From Stenotrophomonas sp. 704A1 (GTDB lineage: Bacteria > Pseudomonadota > Gammaproteobacteria > Xanthomonadales > Xanthomonadaceae): a stretch of DNA of 64,000 nucleotides. Numbering within the stretch: position 1 is the stretch's first letter; each line of letters opens with the position of its first letter. Below, in pieces: positions 8,526 through 17,177 of this stretch. The DNA lies in contig NZ_CP130831.1 of NCBI RefSeq assembly GCF_030549525.1, positions 1,699,501-1,763,500 of the forward strand. Reading direction: 5' to 3'. A program made the translations under genes and the position numbers. The notes beneath the pieces were generated by a model. It had not been told where the DNA came from. It ran no database searches and saw only the letters and a list, made by a program, of their open reading frames with translations.

Positions 8526-8738
8526 TCAGGCCCGGTTGTTGACGCGCTCGGCGATCCACTGATCGATTTCGATGGAATCCCAGCCGACGGCGCGCACACC
8601 CAGGCGCAGCGCCTTGGGGAACTTGCCCGCGCGCATCAGGTTGTAGAGGTGGGCGCGCTTGAAGCCGGACTTCGATTCGACTTCTTCCAAGCGCAGGATG
8701 CGGCGCTCGTTGGGCGGCAGAACAGGTGTTTGCGACAT
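8526..8738 (-). CDS. alpA: AlpA-family helix-turn-helix regulator
   Basis: A 70-residue MerR-like/AlpA HTH protein with RILRLEEVESKSGFKRAHLY as the first helices and RAVGWDSIEIDQWIAER as the recognition and wing part, the classic AlpA/excisionase layout. ATG at 8738 is preferred over the GTG nine bases upstream because AGGAG then sits at a normal eight-base spacing. It heads the leftward partition/transfer operon, as in ICEclc. AlpA-type proteins regulate integrase genes or act in excision. Which of these applies here cannot be read from sequence. Confidence 0.9.
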   Translation of the reverse strand: MSQTPVLPPNERRILRLEEVESKSGFKRAHLYNLMRAGKFPKALRLGVRAVGWDSIEIDQWIAERVNNRA

Positions 8739-8856
8739 GGTGGTCACTCCTGAACGCTCAGTGGCGTTTGTTGGCGTGACCTCTATTCAATAGACATGGC
8801 TACGGAAAGACATTGCAAATGCAATCTCCGCGACTGCACATACAAGCTGGCAATCC
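8739..8856 (-). promoter_or_regulatory. Probable promoter/operator region of the alpA operon
   Basis: This 118-bp gap upstream of alpA holds two palindromes: CTATTCAATAG at 8783-8793 and ATTGCAAATGCAAT at 8812-8825. In ICEclc the corresponding gap carries the bistable PinR promoter. The palindromes are plausible operator sites; no clear -35/-10 pair stands out. Confidence 0.5.
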
Positions 8857-9603
8857 TCAGAGGGTGGCGCTATGCAGCCGGCGTCTGGCCGTGGCGAACT
8901 TGCCGTTCAACGTCCGCTCGGCGATCCCCATGACGCCGTGGTGATGGGCGACCAATGCGCTTACGACAGCCTCTTGCGTTTTGAAGCTGGAGTACGGTGT
9001 GCCCGAGGGCGATTGGCCGAGCATCAGCTCCAATATGCCGCCGATGATGTTCAGGTAGGTGGCTTCGGCCCGATCACTGATTGGGTACTGCGCGCAGGCC
9101 GGGATGATTTTGGACTGTTTGAGCAGTGCGTCGTGCTTGTCTTGCAGCTCGCGGAGTTGGCGCTTGGACTGCTCCAGGGCAGATTTGAGGGCCAAGCGCT
9201 CGACCAGCATGGCCTGCCCGGTTTCCAGAGAGATGGAGGGATGGGCGATGCGCTCGCTGCGCGAGAAGAGAAAGCCGGGGCGCTGTTCGGGGTAGTGCTG
9301 GCGCATCCAACGCTTCAGATCGACGTGACGGACAGTGAGATCAGGGGAGTCGATCAGCGCGGTGTCGTGCGTCGTGATGCCGTTCCTCCCGAAAGGAAGT
9401 TCCGCATTGAGGATGCCATCGTAGATGCGTTCGGTATACAGCCTCAGCTCACCCCAACGTGGGCAATCCAACGACTGTGGCAGGTTCCTTGACGACGAGA
9501 CCGAAGTGAGGATGACATGCTCAAACCGCAGAAGCCCAGCCCACCGGAGGGAGGCTTCGATCGGACGATAGAACACCTTCGATGCTGGTGCATTGTGGTT
9601 CAT
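8857..9603 (-). CDS. Hypothetical ICE protein
   Basis: I do not recognise a family with a known function. The 248-residue product starts MNHNAPASKVFYRPIEA (ATG at 9603 with GAAGGAGATGGGAGC upstream) and has a coiled-coil-like stretch (ALKSALEQSKRQLRELQDKH, about residues 135-165). No membrane segment, signal peptide or catalytic motif is visible. Its position upstream of alpA at the right end of an ICEclc-type element suggests an accessory ICE function. A C-terminal basic segment (GKFATARRRLHSATL) may bind nucleic acid. Confidence 0.7.
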   Translation of the reverse strand: MNHNAPASKVFYRPIEASLRWAGLLRFEHVILTSVSSSRNLPQSLDCPRWGELRLYTERIYDGILNAELPFGRNGITTHDTALIDSPDLTVRHVDLKRWMRQHYPEQRPGFLFSRSERIAHPSISLETGQAMLVERLALKSALEQSKRQLRELQDKHDALLKQSKIIPACAQYPISDRAEATYLNIIGGILELMLGQSPSGTPYSSFKTQEAVVSALVAHHHGVMGIAERTLNGKFATARRRLHSATL

Positions 9604-10161
9604 GCTCCCATCTCCTTCCAGGAGAACTACATGGCCGACTCCTTTGGCGCCAACCTCATGGCCGGGCAGTTGTCTGTGGATGAAGCGAGTCCCGAGTCTC
9701 GCTTCTTCATGAGCCCTGAGCACTTTTCAGTAGCTCAAGTCAGTGGTAGCCGCCATGTGCTCAATGTGTAAGAATCCGTGAGTGGTAGGTTGATCGGTCC
9801 TGTCGCTGATCAACACGAAGAATGGCGCTCACACTGGCAGCGTCATGCGTTACCGCAATCTCATCAAGAGCAATTTGTCATGGTGTGATACCCCTGCGGT
9901 TTCACAGGGCGCAATAGGCGCGCAGTGGCTTCTAGATGCCAAGGCAGGCGTACTGATCCCGAGCCTGTCATGCGTTCCCAGGTATCCTGATATACCGATA
10001 AAGAATCGCGCATCCAGTCCCAGTGACAAGCGTATGGGTTCTTCCCGCGCAACTTGCGCAGACGGGTATGGGTGGTCGCTTCTGCAGCGAGCCGGTGTGC
10101 CGAACAGCTCAGGCACGGCGAGAGCCATGCAGTCCAACCTTGGTCGCCGGGAGGCGCTAAC
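9604..10161. other. Intergenic right-end ICE DNA without a supported gene
   Basis: No convincing coding frame on either strand. One inverted repeat is visible, GAAGCGAG/CTCGCTTC at 9682-9705 with an 8-base loop and no T-run. The stretch separates the hypothetical ICE gene from the IS66 remnant and looks like decayed mobile-element DNA. Confidence 0.6.
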
Positions 10162-10392
10162 GACGACAGGCGTCTGCCGCCAGACAACAACCGCGTCGAG
10201 AGGCAAATTCGTCCAGTGGCACTTCAAAGGGCGAACCAGTTGTTCGTCGGTAGCTTGCGTGCCGGTCAGCGCGCTGTTTCGGTGATGAGCCTGGTGCGCT
10301 CGGCTCGGCCCAACGGGCATGACCTCTATGCGGACTTGCGTGACGTGCTCGAATGCCTTTCGACGCAGCTAGCCAAGCATATGGAAAGGTGA
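10162..10392 (+). pseudogene. IS66-family transposase (TnpC) C-terminal remnant
   Basis: The translated stretch DRRLPPDNNRVERQIRP followed by LFVGSLRAGQRAVSVMSL and NGHDLYADLRDVLE is the conserved C-terminus of IS66 TnpC transposases, including the catalytic glutamate of DNNRVER. Sequence before 10162 no longer matches the family, and no tnpA, tnpB or terminal inverted repeats are visible. It is a dead fragment close to the ICE end. Confidence 0.85.
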
Positions 10393-10594
10393 TCATTGGT
10401 GAGTTCGAGACCACCGTAGCCGGCGATGAACGAGGTGTGGGGACGATGCGCTGAGGAGGTGTCCTTGGACCTTACTGGAAGTTTCTGGACGAACTTGTTG
10501 CCGAGGGTGAAAAATGAGGCTACAATTAAGGTCTTCGCTAGTCAAGCCAGCGAAGAAAGTGATTGGGAAACAACGGCTTACGGTCTTAGTAAAC
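10393..10594. other. ICE terminal DNA, no gene
   Basis: Between the IS66 remnant and the attachment repeat I see no supported gene. A short frame ending YWKFLDELVAEGEK-stop at about 10527 looks protein-like but is preceded directly by a stop codon, so it is at most a fragment. Confidence 0.5.
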
Positions 10595-10612
10595 GTCTCG
10601 TTTCCCGCTCCA
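10595..10612 (+). repeat. ICE attachment site (18-bp tRNA-Gly 3' end)
   Basis: GTCTCGTTTCCCGCTCCA is identical to the last 18 bases of the intact tRNA-Gly gene at 10824-10841. ICEclc-type integrases recombine at exactly this 18-bp tRNA-Gly end. The repeat is followed at once by a tRNA-type terminator, so the DNA to its right is chromosome and the ICE lies to its left. Confidence 0.88.
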
Positions 10613-10618
10613 GATTCT

Positions 10619-10648
10619 ACAGGGCCCCGACAGGGGCCTTGTTTTTCT
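10619..10648 (+). terminator. Orphaned tRNA-Gly terminator
   Basis: GGGCCCC-GACA-GGGGCC followed by TTGTTTTT just after the attachment repeat. It is the kind of terminator that follows a tRNA gene, now separated from its own tRNA by the ICE; the repaired tRNA-Gly copy should lie at the far left end of the ICE. Confidence 0.75.
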
Positions 10649-10765
10649 CCCGCCGTGGCAGGGTGGGGCCCTTGAGCCGCAAGGCTTCTGGCGCAGTCAG
10701 AAAAGTGAAAATCGTAGTCAAACCGCTGGTGTGAACTCCGGGCTTCCGGTACCATGACAGCGTAT

Positions 10766-10841
<76 letters not shown>

Positions 10842-10908
10842 TGTTCCGACAGGCCCCATCGCGGGGTTTTGTCATGTCAGGGGCTTCGTTCCTGGCGCGC
10901 AGTACGTT

Positions 10909-10982
10909 GGCCTCATGGCAGAGTGGCTATGCACCGGATTGCAAATCCGTTTACAGCGGTTCGATTCCGCTTGAGGCCTCCA
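10909..10982 (+). tRNA. tRNA-Cys(GCA)
   Basis: A 74-nt cloverleaf beginning GGCCTCATGGCAGAG, with anticodon loop ATTGCAAA (GCA), T-arm GTTCGATTC and encoded CCA. It lies 67 bp after tRNA-Gly, probably in the same transcript. Confidence 0.97.
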
Positions 10983-10987
10983 CATTG

Positions 10988-11019
10988 AAAGCCCTGGCTC
11001 CGGCCAGGGCTTTTTTTTT
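10988..11019 (+). terminator. Rho-independent terminator after tRNA-Cys
   Basis: AGCCCTGGC-TCCG-GCCAGGGCT followed by a run of T. It closes the tRNA-Gly/tRNA-Cys unit. Confidence 0.92.
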
Positions 11020-11107
11020 GTCCAGCGCCTGCGGCCTTGATGCGGCACTGGAACGGCGCGGCCCGCATCGCTGATCCGCGGTCGGCGGTGCTCGCTACAA
11101 TCGGGGC

Positions 11108-12037
11108 ATGACACGCATCGATCATTTCCGCGGCGCACTGCTCGGCCTGGCCTGCGGTGATGCCGTTGGCACCACCGTTGAATTCCAGCCGCGTGGCAGC
11201 TTCGCGCCGCTCACCGACATGGTCGGCGGCGGTCCCTTCAAGCTGCTGCTCGGGCAGTGGACCGACGATACGTCGATGGCGATGTGCCTGGCCGAAAGCC
11301 TGGTCCGTTGCGAATCGTTCGATGTGCGTGACCAGATGACCCGCTACGCCAACTGGTATCAGCATGGCTACTGGAGTGCGACCGGCACCTGTTTCGACAT
11401 CGGCGTGGCCACGCGCAGTGCGATCGAGCAGTTCCTGCTGAGCGGCGCGCCGCTGGCCGGCAGTGAAGATCCGGGCAGTGCCGGCAACGGGTCGATCATG
11501 CGGCTGGCGCCGGTCGTGCTGCGCTATGCGGCGTTGCCGGAGCTGCCCGGGATGGCCGAGCAGAGTTCGCGCACCACCCACGCCGCGCGCGAGTGCCTGG
11601 ACGCCTGCCGTCTGCTGGCCGCGGCGCTAGAGCGTGCACTGGCCGGGCAGTCGAAGCAGCAGGTGCTGGACCTGCGCGATGTGCCCGTGCAGGGGGAGCG
11701 GCTGCAGTCCATTGCCGCCGGTGCCTACCAGCACGCCCCGCGCGATCTGATCCGGGGTAGTGGCTACGTGGTCGACAGCCTGGAAGCGGCCTTCTGGTGC
11801 TTCCATCGCCACCCGGGTTTCGCCGATGCCGTGCTCGAGGCCGCAAACCTGGGCGACGACGCCGATACCACCGCGGCCGTGGTCGGCCAGCTGGCGGGCG
11901 CCTTCCACGGCGCCAGCGGCATTCCCGCCCACTGGCGGCAGCAGCTGGCGCTGCATGCGGACATCGAGGCCCTTGCCGACCAGTTGCACGCCCGCAACCT
12001 GCAGGCCCGCGCCGGCACGCAGCCGTCGGTTGGCTGA
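11108..12037 (+). CDS. ADP-ribosylglycohydrolase family protein (DraG-like)
   Basis: A 309-residue member of the ARH/DraG fold, which removes ADP-ribose from proteins or hydrolyses related compounds using two metal ions. The N-terminal FRGALLGLACGDAVGTTVEF and WTDDTSMAMCLAESL (about 55-70) and the C-terminal LGDDADTTAAVVGQLAGAF (about 245-265) supply the metal ligands of the family. The natural target here is unknown. A TACAAT box at 11096-11101 lies only six bases before the ATG, so the mRNA may be leaderless. Confidence 0.93.
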   Translation: MTRIDHFRGALLGLACGDAVGTTVEFQPRGSFAPLTDMVGGGPFKLLLGQWTDDTSMAMCLAESLVRCESFDVRDQMTRYANWYQHGYWSATGTCFDIGVATRSAIEQFLLSGAPLAGSEDPGSAGNGSIMRLAPVVLRYAALPELPGMAEQSSRTTHAARECLDACRLLAAALERALAGQSKQQVLDLRDVPVQGERLQSIAAGAYQHAPRDLIRGSGYVVDSLEAAFWCFHRHPGFADAVLEAANLGDDADTTAAVVGQLAGAFHGASGIPAHWRQQLALHADIEALADQLHARNLQARAGTQPSVG

Positions 12038-12135
12038 AGCGACCGGAGCAGCGGCAAGGGCGGCATTTGCCTGGCCATGCGATCCGTCCTAGGGTAGCGC
12101 CAGGTGGGCCGCGCTGCCCCGGACAGGAGGTCTGC

Positions 12136-12681
12136 ATGAACAGCACATCGGCTATCGCACTGGCATTGCTGCTGGCCACACCGCTGGCGTCGGCGCAGGT
12201 CTACAAGTGCAAGGGTGCGTCCGGCGAAACGACGTATTCGCAGAATCCGTGCGGCAGCGAGGCGGTGCCGGTGAAGCTGCGCTCCAACCGTGCCGCATCC
12301 GAGACCGCCGGCGAAGCCGCCAACCGCAGTGCGGTGTACCGGACCGCAGAGTTGAACGACGCCGGCTTCGCCGAGCGCAACTGCCTGCAGCGCGAGCAGT
12401 CGCGCATCTACGGCCCGCTGGAGTCACGCAGCCAGGCAGTCAATCGCCAGGTGGCAGATCTGAACCGCCAGCTGGCGGGTGCCAACAGCACTCTGGCCGG
12501 CGCGACCGCCGAATCCGGCATCCGCGCGCAGATTTCCAGCCTGCAGCAGGCGTTGAGTTCGGAACGGATATCGGCCGACAGCCAGATGACGGCGGCACGC
12601 GATCGATGCTCGACGGCGCGCCGCGAGCGCGAGAACGCGGTGCGCGACAAGTACCCGGGTACGTCCGCACCTGCGCACTGA
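12136..12681 (+). CDS. Exported DUF4124-type protein
   Basis: A 181-residue protein with a signal peptide (MNSTSAIALALLLATPLASA) followed by the DUF4124 signature QVYKCKGASGETTYSQNPC (residues 20-38). Residues about 85-170 are helical and Gln/Arg/Ala-rich, probably coiled coil (SRSQAVNRQVADLNRQLAG). DUF4124 proteins are common in Xanthomonadaceae and Pseudomonas; their function is unknown. GGAGG precedes the ATG at normal spacing. It probably acts in the periplasm. Confidence 0.85.
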   Translation: MNSTSAIALALLLATPLASAQVYKCKGASGETTYSQNPCGSEAVPVKLRSNRAASETAGEAANRSAVYRTAELNDAGFAERNCLQREQSRIYGPLESRSQAVNRQVADLNRQLAGANSTLAGATAESGIRAQISSLQQALSSERISADSQMTAARDRCSTARRERENAVRDKYPGTSAPAH

Positions 12682-12686
12682 CCGGC

Positions 12687-13337
12687 TCAGGCCGGCGTCG
12701 ACGGCGGATCGTCCGCACGGAAGTTGCGCGCCATTGGCGCGCCCGTGCCCACGTAATGCCGGAACAGGTAGATCAGCGGCGCCCAGCGCTGGACATCAAT
12801 GTGCTCGGTACCCGCATGGGTGATCGAGGCGTGTGCGTGCACGCAGCAGATCCGTCCTTCAGCAATCACGAATTCCGGCGCGTCCGCGCCGCTCGGACGG
12901 TGCGTCGCCAGCAGCGCGACTTCCACCTGCAGCGGGCATTCGGCAATGGCTGGTGGGGCCACCTGCAGGGATTCGACCCGGCTGAAGCCGCCCAGCGCGA
13001 ACTTGTCGCGGACGTGCGCGTACCCCAGGTCGCGCTTGCTGGCAGGTACCGGCATGCGGCCGGTGGCCCGGGCCAGCGCCTCCACCTGTGCGGCCTGCCC
13101 GGCGCCGGCGAAATTGAGCACGCACTCGCCACGTGCGAGCAGGTTGTGGCACCCCTGCCCCTGCGCACCGATGCCCAGCACGACACGATCGCCCAATGCC
13201 CAGAAGGAGGAAAGCGGACTGATGTTGGCACTGCCATCCTCGTTCAACGTGGTCATCAGGACGACGGGCGTGCCGGGATAGAGCACCGATGGTCTGATAC
13301 GGCGGCGTTGCATTCCTTCAGCGGTGGTCACGGGCAT
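12687..13337 (-). CDS. Flavin reductase-like / PNPOx-fold FMN-binding protein
   Basis: A 216-residue protein of the flavin reductase-like FMN-binding split-barrel group. Characteristic text is PVVLMTTLNEDGSANISPLSSFWALGD (about residues 25-50) and GCHNLLARGECVLNF (about 62-76). It probably uses FMN to reduce an unknown substrate. Either ATG at 13337 or GTG at 13331 could be the start; the GTG sits six bases from AGGAG, which is the better spacing. It is divergent from an ArsR-type regulator across a 97-bp gap, which suggests control by that regulator. Confidence 0.85.
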   Translation of the reverse strand: MPVTTAEGMQRRRIRPSVLYPGTPVVLMTTLNEDGSANISPLSSFWALGDRVVLGIGAQGQGCHNLLARGECVLNFAGAGQAAQVEALARATGRMPVPASKRDLGYAHVRDKFALGGFSRVESLQVAPPAIAECPLQVEVALLATHRPSGADAPEFVIAEGRICCVHAHASITHAGTEHIDVQRWAPLIYLFRHYVGTGAPMARNFRADDPPSTPA

Positions 13338-13434
13338 CTCCTGGTTGCGGGCAGCCACTGTGGCGCGGCCGGTGCGGCGCAGGCTTCGATCCGGATCGAA
13401 GGGTGCAGGGCCGCCGGCGTGCCAGAATGGCGGC

Positions 13435-14139
13435 ATGGTCCAGACCTCACGCACGCTCATCCACGTTGGATCGCTGGTCGGTGATCAGGCGCGCGCCGCG
13501 ATGCTGATGAGGCTGATGGACGGCCGCGCGCAGACGGCGTCCGAACTGGCCGCAGTGGCCGGCGTGTCACCGCAGACCGCCAGTACCCATCTGCGCCGGT
13601 TGATCGACGGCGGCATTCTGTCGGTGGTCGCGCAGGGCCGGCACCGTTACCACCAGCTCGCTTCCAGCGACGTGGCCGCGATGCTGGAAGGCATCCTCCG
13701 GTTCAGTGACCCAGCGCCGCCGTCATGGCCGCGGACGGTCGCCGTCGATGCCGGCTTTCTCCGGGCCCGGACCTGCTATCGCCACCTCGCGGGCCGCTAT
13801 GCCGTGGCCATCGCCGACCATCTGCTGGCCAGCGGCGCCATCGATGCGGGCGATGGTTCGTGGCAGGTGACGGCCGCAGGTGCCGAGCGGCTGCGGATGC
13901 TGGGCCCGCCGCTGGCCGAGGTCATCGAGCGGCCCGCACGGGCCCGCCCTGAGCGCTATTGTCGAGGCTGCCTGGACTGCACCGAGCGGCGCCCGCACCT
14001 CGCCGGCCTGGTGGGCGAGGCGATGCTTCAGAGTTTCCTGCAGCAGGATTGGCTGCGTCGGATCGAGGGGCGGCGCGAGCTGCGGGTGACCCCGGCTGGG
14101 CAGCAGGCATTCCGCAGGGTGTTCGGCCTGCGCGACTGA
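13435..14139 (+). CDS. ArsR-type winged-helix transcriptional regulator
   Basis: A 234-residue regulator. Residues about 15-80 form an ArsR winged helix (ARAAMLMRLMDGRAQTASEL, then AGVSPQTASTHLRRLIDGGI). The C-terminal half holds a Cys-rich CRGCLDCTERRPHLAG motif (about 178-193) typical of long ArsR-like proteins whose ligand is not known. The start at 13435 begins MVQTSRTLIHVGSL. It is divergent from the flavin reductase gene and probably regulates it and itself through the shared gap. Confidence 0.88.
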   Translation: MVQTSRTLIHVGSLVGDQARAAMLMRLMDGRAQTASELAAVAGVSPQTASTHLRRLIDGGILSVVAQGRHRYHQLASSDVAAMLEGILRFSDPAPPSWPRTVAVDAGFLRARTCYRHLAGRYAVAIADHLLASGAIDAGDGSWQVTAAGAERLRMLGPPLAEVIERPARARPERYCRGCLDCTERRPHLAGLVGEAMLQSFLQQDWLRRIEGRRELRVTPAGQQAFRRVFGLRD

Positions 14140-14273
14140 TCCACGGCTGGGTCGCCGGCCAGTCTCAACCGGGCACGACATCGCAAGGGGGTATGGTCGG
14201 AGTCCTGGTCTTCGGGAGCAGCAATGGCAGGCAAGGACATGAACAGCCGCATGCACGATGTGGCAGGCCAGCG

Positions 14274-14543
14274 ATGAGCCGATCCACCGCGGATGTGCGC
14301 TGGCTGACGTTCCGGTTGAAGAACGGGCAGTCGATCGGACCGGATCAGTTGAAGGATGGCTGGGTCATCGCATCCGAGACCCGGCACTGCGGCGTTCGCC
14401 GCGAACGCGTGGAAGGTGCGGGCATGGTCTACGCCCTGTATGGTCCGGCCGATCTTCCATCGCCGCGTCGCGCCGAACTGCGCATGCGCGACTTCCTGAT
14501 GCGCTCCGGCTACACCTTCACCATGGGGACGCTGGGCGCCTGA
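14274..14543 (+). CDS. Hypothetical protein (89 aa)
   Basis: I do not recognise this family. The protein starts MSRSTADVRWLTFRLKNG and ends GYTFTMGTLGA. It is predicted soluble, with alternating strands (TADVRWLTFRLK, GWVIASE) and one helix (PRRAELRMRDFLMRSG). No motif indicates a function. ATG at 14274 is chosen as the first start followed by continuous protein-like codons; an upstream start would read through Gly/Gln-rich sequence. It is convergent with the esterase gene. Confidence 0.6.
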   Translation: MSRSTADVRWLTFRLKNGQSIGPDQLKDGWVIASETRHCGVRRERVEGAGMVYALYGPADLPSPRRAELRMRDFLMRSGYTFTMGTLGA

Positions 14544-14571
14544 GCCGGCCGTCCAGTGCCCGGCTGCACGC

Positions 14572-15717
14572 TCAGCCAGGCTCGGCCGCCGCCCTCAACG
14601 CGGCGATCACCTGCGCCCCGGAAAACGCACAGTGGCCTTCGCCCACCGCCGGCAGCACACGCGGCTGCGGCTGTGCACCCGCGCGCGCCGCCAGCTGCGG
14701 GTACACCGACTGCATGCGCGGCACGATGCTGGGATCGTCCTTGTTGAACTGGATCACCAGCGGTCGTTTCAGCAGGCCACTCAAGCCGAGTCGCTCGCGC
14801 AGGTAACGCTGTGCCGCCGGTACTGCGCTGATCCGCTGTACCCCGGCATTGAGCGCGTCGTCGTCGCCGAATCCGCGGTAGATCACCCCCGCGTTGCCCA
14901 CCGGCATGCCGCCGGCGCGCTGGCTCAACTCGTGCAGGATCATCGCGTGCAGGCTGATGGCCCCGGCCAGTGCGTCGCCGGACACCTGCAGCCGGGTTGC
15001 CAGCTGGCTGGCGATCTGTGGCCTGCTCTGCAGTGCCGCGGCGATGCCCGCATAGAGCGCCGACTGCGGCAGGGTGGCGGCCTCGGCCGACAACAGGCCC
15101 TTGTCCGGCAACCCCGCAGCGCCGGGGAAGAAGAAATCGAAGACCACCAGCGTGGTCAGCAGGTCCTCTGCCAGCCGCTCGCCTGGCAGGTTGGCACCGC
15201 ACAGTGAAACACCGCCCGCGTAGTGCTGCGGCAGCTGTTCAAGCGTCGCCACGGTGACCGCTCCCCCCATCGAGAAGCCGAGCATCCAGGTGTTGCGCAC
15301 GCCGTCCAGCTCGGACATAGCATGTTGGCGCAGGCGCTCCATGTCGGTGACCGCGTCGGCCACCGCCCAGCCCTGGCTGGAATAGGCGCTCTGGGCGACG
15401 GCGTAGCCCGCCTCCAGCAGGGCGGCGGTGCTGTCGCCGGCGCGCATCGGCCTTTCGCGTGGCGCGCCGACCGGTTCGTAGCCATGGGCGAGCATGACCA
15501 GGTCACCCTTCCAGTGCGCCGGTACATCCAGCCGCCACGGTGCTCCCTGCAGTTCGCCTTCGAGCGTGCGCGGCGCGGCGGGGGGCGCCGCCCATGGCCC
15601 CGCGGACGGCAGCAGAAGCGCGACGGCCCATGCATGTCGCAGCAGAAGGCGCGGAGCGCGCCTTTTCAGGGCGGCCGTGCAGGACGCAGCAGACATTGCG
15701 CCCGGTACCCTGCGCAT
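14572..15717 (-). CDS. Secreted alpha/beta-hydrolase (esterase-like)
   Basis: A 381-residue alpha/beta-hydrolase with a long signal peptide (hydrophobic HAWAVALLLPSAGPWAA, about residues 28-44). The nucleophile elbow is GFSMGGAV (about 147-154) and an oxyanion-type LVMLAHGYEPVG lies near 75-86; the C-terminal GEGHCAF supplies the histidine. It probably hydrolyses an ester or amide in the periplasm or outside the cell; the substrate is unknown. The ATG at 15717 overlaps the stop of the upstream DUF6265 gene (TGATG), so translation is coupled. Confidence 0.85.
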   Translation of the reverse strand: MRRVPGAMSAASCTAALKRRAPRLLLRHAWAVALLLPSAGPWAAPPAAPRTLEGELQGAPWRLDVPAHWKGDLVMLAHGYEPVGAPRERPMRAGDSTAALLEAGYAVAQSAYSSQGWAVADAVTDMERLRQHAMSELDGVRNTWMLGFSMGGAVTVATLEQLPQHYAGGVSLCGANLPGERLAEDLLTTLVVFDFFFPGAAGLPDKGLLSAEAATLPQSALYAGIAAALQSRPQIASQLATRLQVSGDALAGAISLHAMILHELSQRAGGMPVGNAGVIYRGFGDDDALNAGVQRISAVPAAQRYLRERLGLSGLLKRPLVIQFNKDDPSIVPRMQSVYPQLAARAGAQPQPRVLPAVGEGHCAFSGAQVIAALRAAAEPG

Positions 15718-16208
15718 CACGGCGCCGCTGCCGCGCCCGTACAGGCGACGCGGTGCATCGGAAAATCGACTGCGCGTGCGGGATCGTCCTGCGCACCCTC
15801 GATGCGTGCGTGCGCACGCTGCGCATCCACACGCCGGTAGCGGATGCGTTGCGGGAAGTCGTTGGCCGGGTTCTCGAACAGGGCGTCATCGCCATCGACG
15901 TGGGTGGCATTGAACGCGGTGGCGTTCTGGCCGGAGGGCAGGGCGGTCAGCACCAGGCGGCCATCATCGTGCTGGCGAAGGTGCATGAACTCGAAGCCAA
16001 CCGTGTGCCCGCCACGCAGGCTGCGGCTGCTGCCGAGCAGGGTGCCGCCGGCAAGGGTGGACCATTGCTCGCCGGCGCCGGCCGGCTGCCCATCGAGCTG
16101 CCAGCAACCGGCCAGCCAGGCGAGTTGTTCGATCTTCGCCGGCGCGGCGGCGCATGCAGGGGCGGCGGCCAGCAGTAGCGGCAGGGCCAGGACAATGCGG
16201 ATCGACAT
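15717..16208 (-). CDS. Exported DUF6265 family protein
   Basis: A 163-residue secreted protein: signal peptide MSIRIVLALPLLLAAAPACA, then IEQLAWLAGCWQLDG (residues 26-40) and FEFMHLRQHDDGRLVLTALPSG, the DUF6265 pattern and probably a lipocalin-like barrel. The function is unknown. A strong GGAGG lies six bases before ATG at 16208. It is the first gene of a two-gene unit with the esterase and is divergent from the AraC regulator. Confidence 0.85.
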   Translation of the reverse strand: MSIRIVLALPLLLAAAPACAAAPAKIEQLAWLAGCWQLDGQPAGAGEQWSTLAGGTLLGSSRSLRGGHTVGFEFMHLRQHDDGRLVLTALPSGQNATAFNATHVDGDDALFENPANDFPQRIRYRRVDAQRAHARIEGAQDDPARAVDFPMHRVACTGAAAAP

Positions 16209-16340
16209 CGGTGCCTCCGTGCGCGGGATCAGCGGCCTGTATAGCGCTGCGCCGGACCGGCGGCCAGTGCCCTCTGTTGTCCGGGGGAATCCGATACGAT
16301 CTGTAGCATCGCCCCGTCCTGTTTGATCCGGAGTCCCTCC

Positions 16341-17174
16341 ATGGTCGACCGTCTTGCCATCCTGCTCGAACGTTTTGCGGTCTCGGCCTCGGTGTTCCAT
16401 GCCGGGGCCCTGTGTGGCATCAACAGCCTGGAGGGGGAGGGCGACGCAGGTCAGCTGCACCTGGTGCGCAGGGGGCCGTTGCAGGTCATCCACGCGGGGC
16501 AGACGGTGCAGGTCGATGTGCCCAGCCTGCTGTTGTATCCGCGCCCGATGCCACACCGTTTCCACACCGATCCGCAGCTGGGCGCCGACATGGCCTGTGC
16601 CAACCTGCATTTCGAAGGCGGCAGGTTGAATCCGATCAGTGCTGCATTGCCGGATTTCATCTGCCTGCCACTGGCCGATCTTTACGGCGGCAATGCCGCG
16701 CTGGAACTGCTGTTCGAGGAAGCCTTCGAGCAGCGCTGCGGTCGCGCGGCGATGATCAACCGCCTGTTCGAAGTGGTGATGATCCAGGTGCTGCGACAGC
16801 TGATGGAGGGCGGTGAGATGCGCGGTGGACTGTTCGCCGGGCTCGGCCACCCGCGGTTGCGGCTGGCACTGGTGGCGATGCACGAGGCGCCCGCGCAGGC
16901 CTGGACCCTGGAAGACCTGGCCGACGTTGCCGGGATGTCACGCAGTGTGTTTGCTGCCAGCTTCCGCGAAGCGATGGGCACCACCCCCGGGCACTACCTG
17001 CAGGGCTGGCGGGTCGGCCTGGCGCAGCAGGCCCTTCGCCAGGGGCGGCCGTTGAAGCGCATTGCCGATGAGGTCGGCTATGGCAGCGAGGCCGCGTTGT
17101 CGCGTGCGTTCAAGGCGCATACCGGGCAGTCACCGCGACAATGGCGTGGCCAGGCGCGCGCCACGGCTGCCTGA
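16341..17174 (+). CDS. AraC-family transcriptional regulator
   Basis: A 277-residue regulator with an N-terminal AraC-type cupin (FHAGALCGINSLEGEGDAGQ, then LLLYPRPMPHRF, about residues 17-80) and two C-terminal HTH motifs (TLEDLADVAGMSRSVFAASF and RIADEVGYGSEAALSRAFKA, about 190-260). This is the AraC_binding-type cupin plus HTH_18 layout of the YqhC/PchR-like subgroup. The inducer is unknown. It is divergent from the DUF6265-esterase pair, a likely target, and ends 3 bp from the convergent crcB gene. Confidence 0.93.
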   Translation: MVDRLAILLERFAVSASVFHAGALCGINSLEGEGDAGQLHLVRRGPLQVIHAGQTVQVDVPSLLLYPRPMPHRFHTDPQLGADMACANLHFEGGRLNPISAALPDFICLPLADLYGGNAALELLFEEAFEQRCGRAAMINRLFEVVMIQVLRQLMEGGEMRGGLFAGLGHPRLRLALVAMHEAPAQAWTLEDLADVAGMSRSVFAASFREAMGTTPGHYLQGWRVGLAQQALRQGRPLKRIADEVGYGSEAALSRAFKAHTGQSPRQWRGQARATAA

Positions 17175-17177
17175 GCG

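Noticed and set aside
10426..10530. Short protein-like frame ending YWKFLDELVAEGEK
   Set aside because: A stop codon lies 20 codons before the end and no start is available; not enough to call a gene or name a family.
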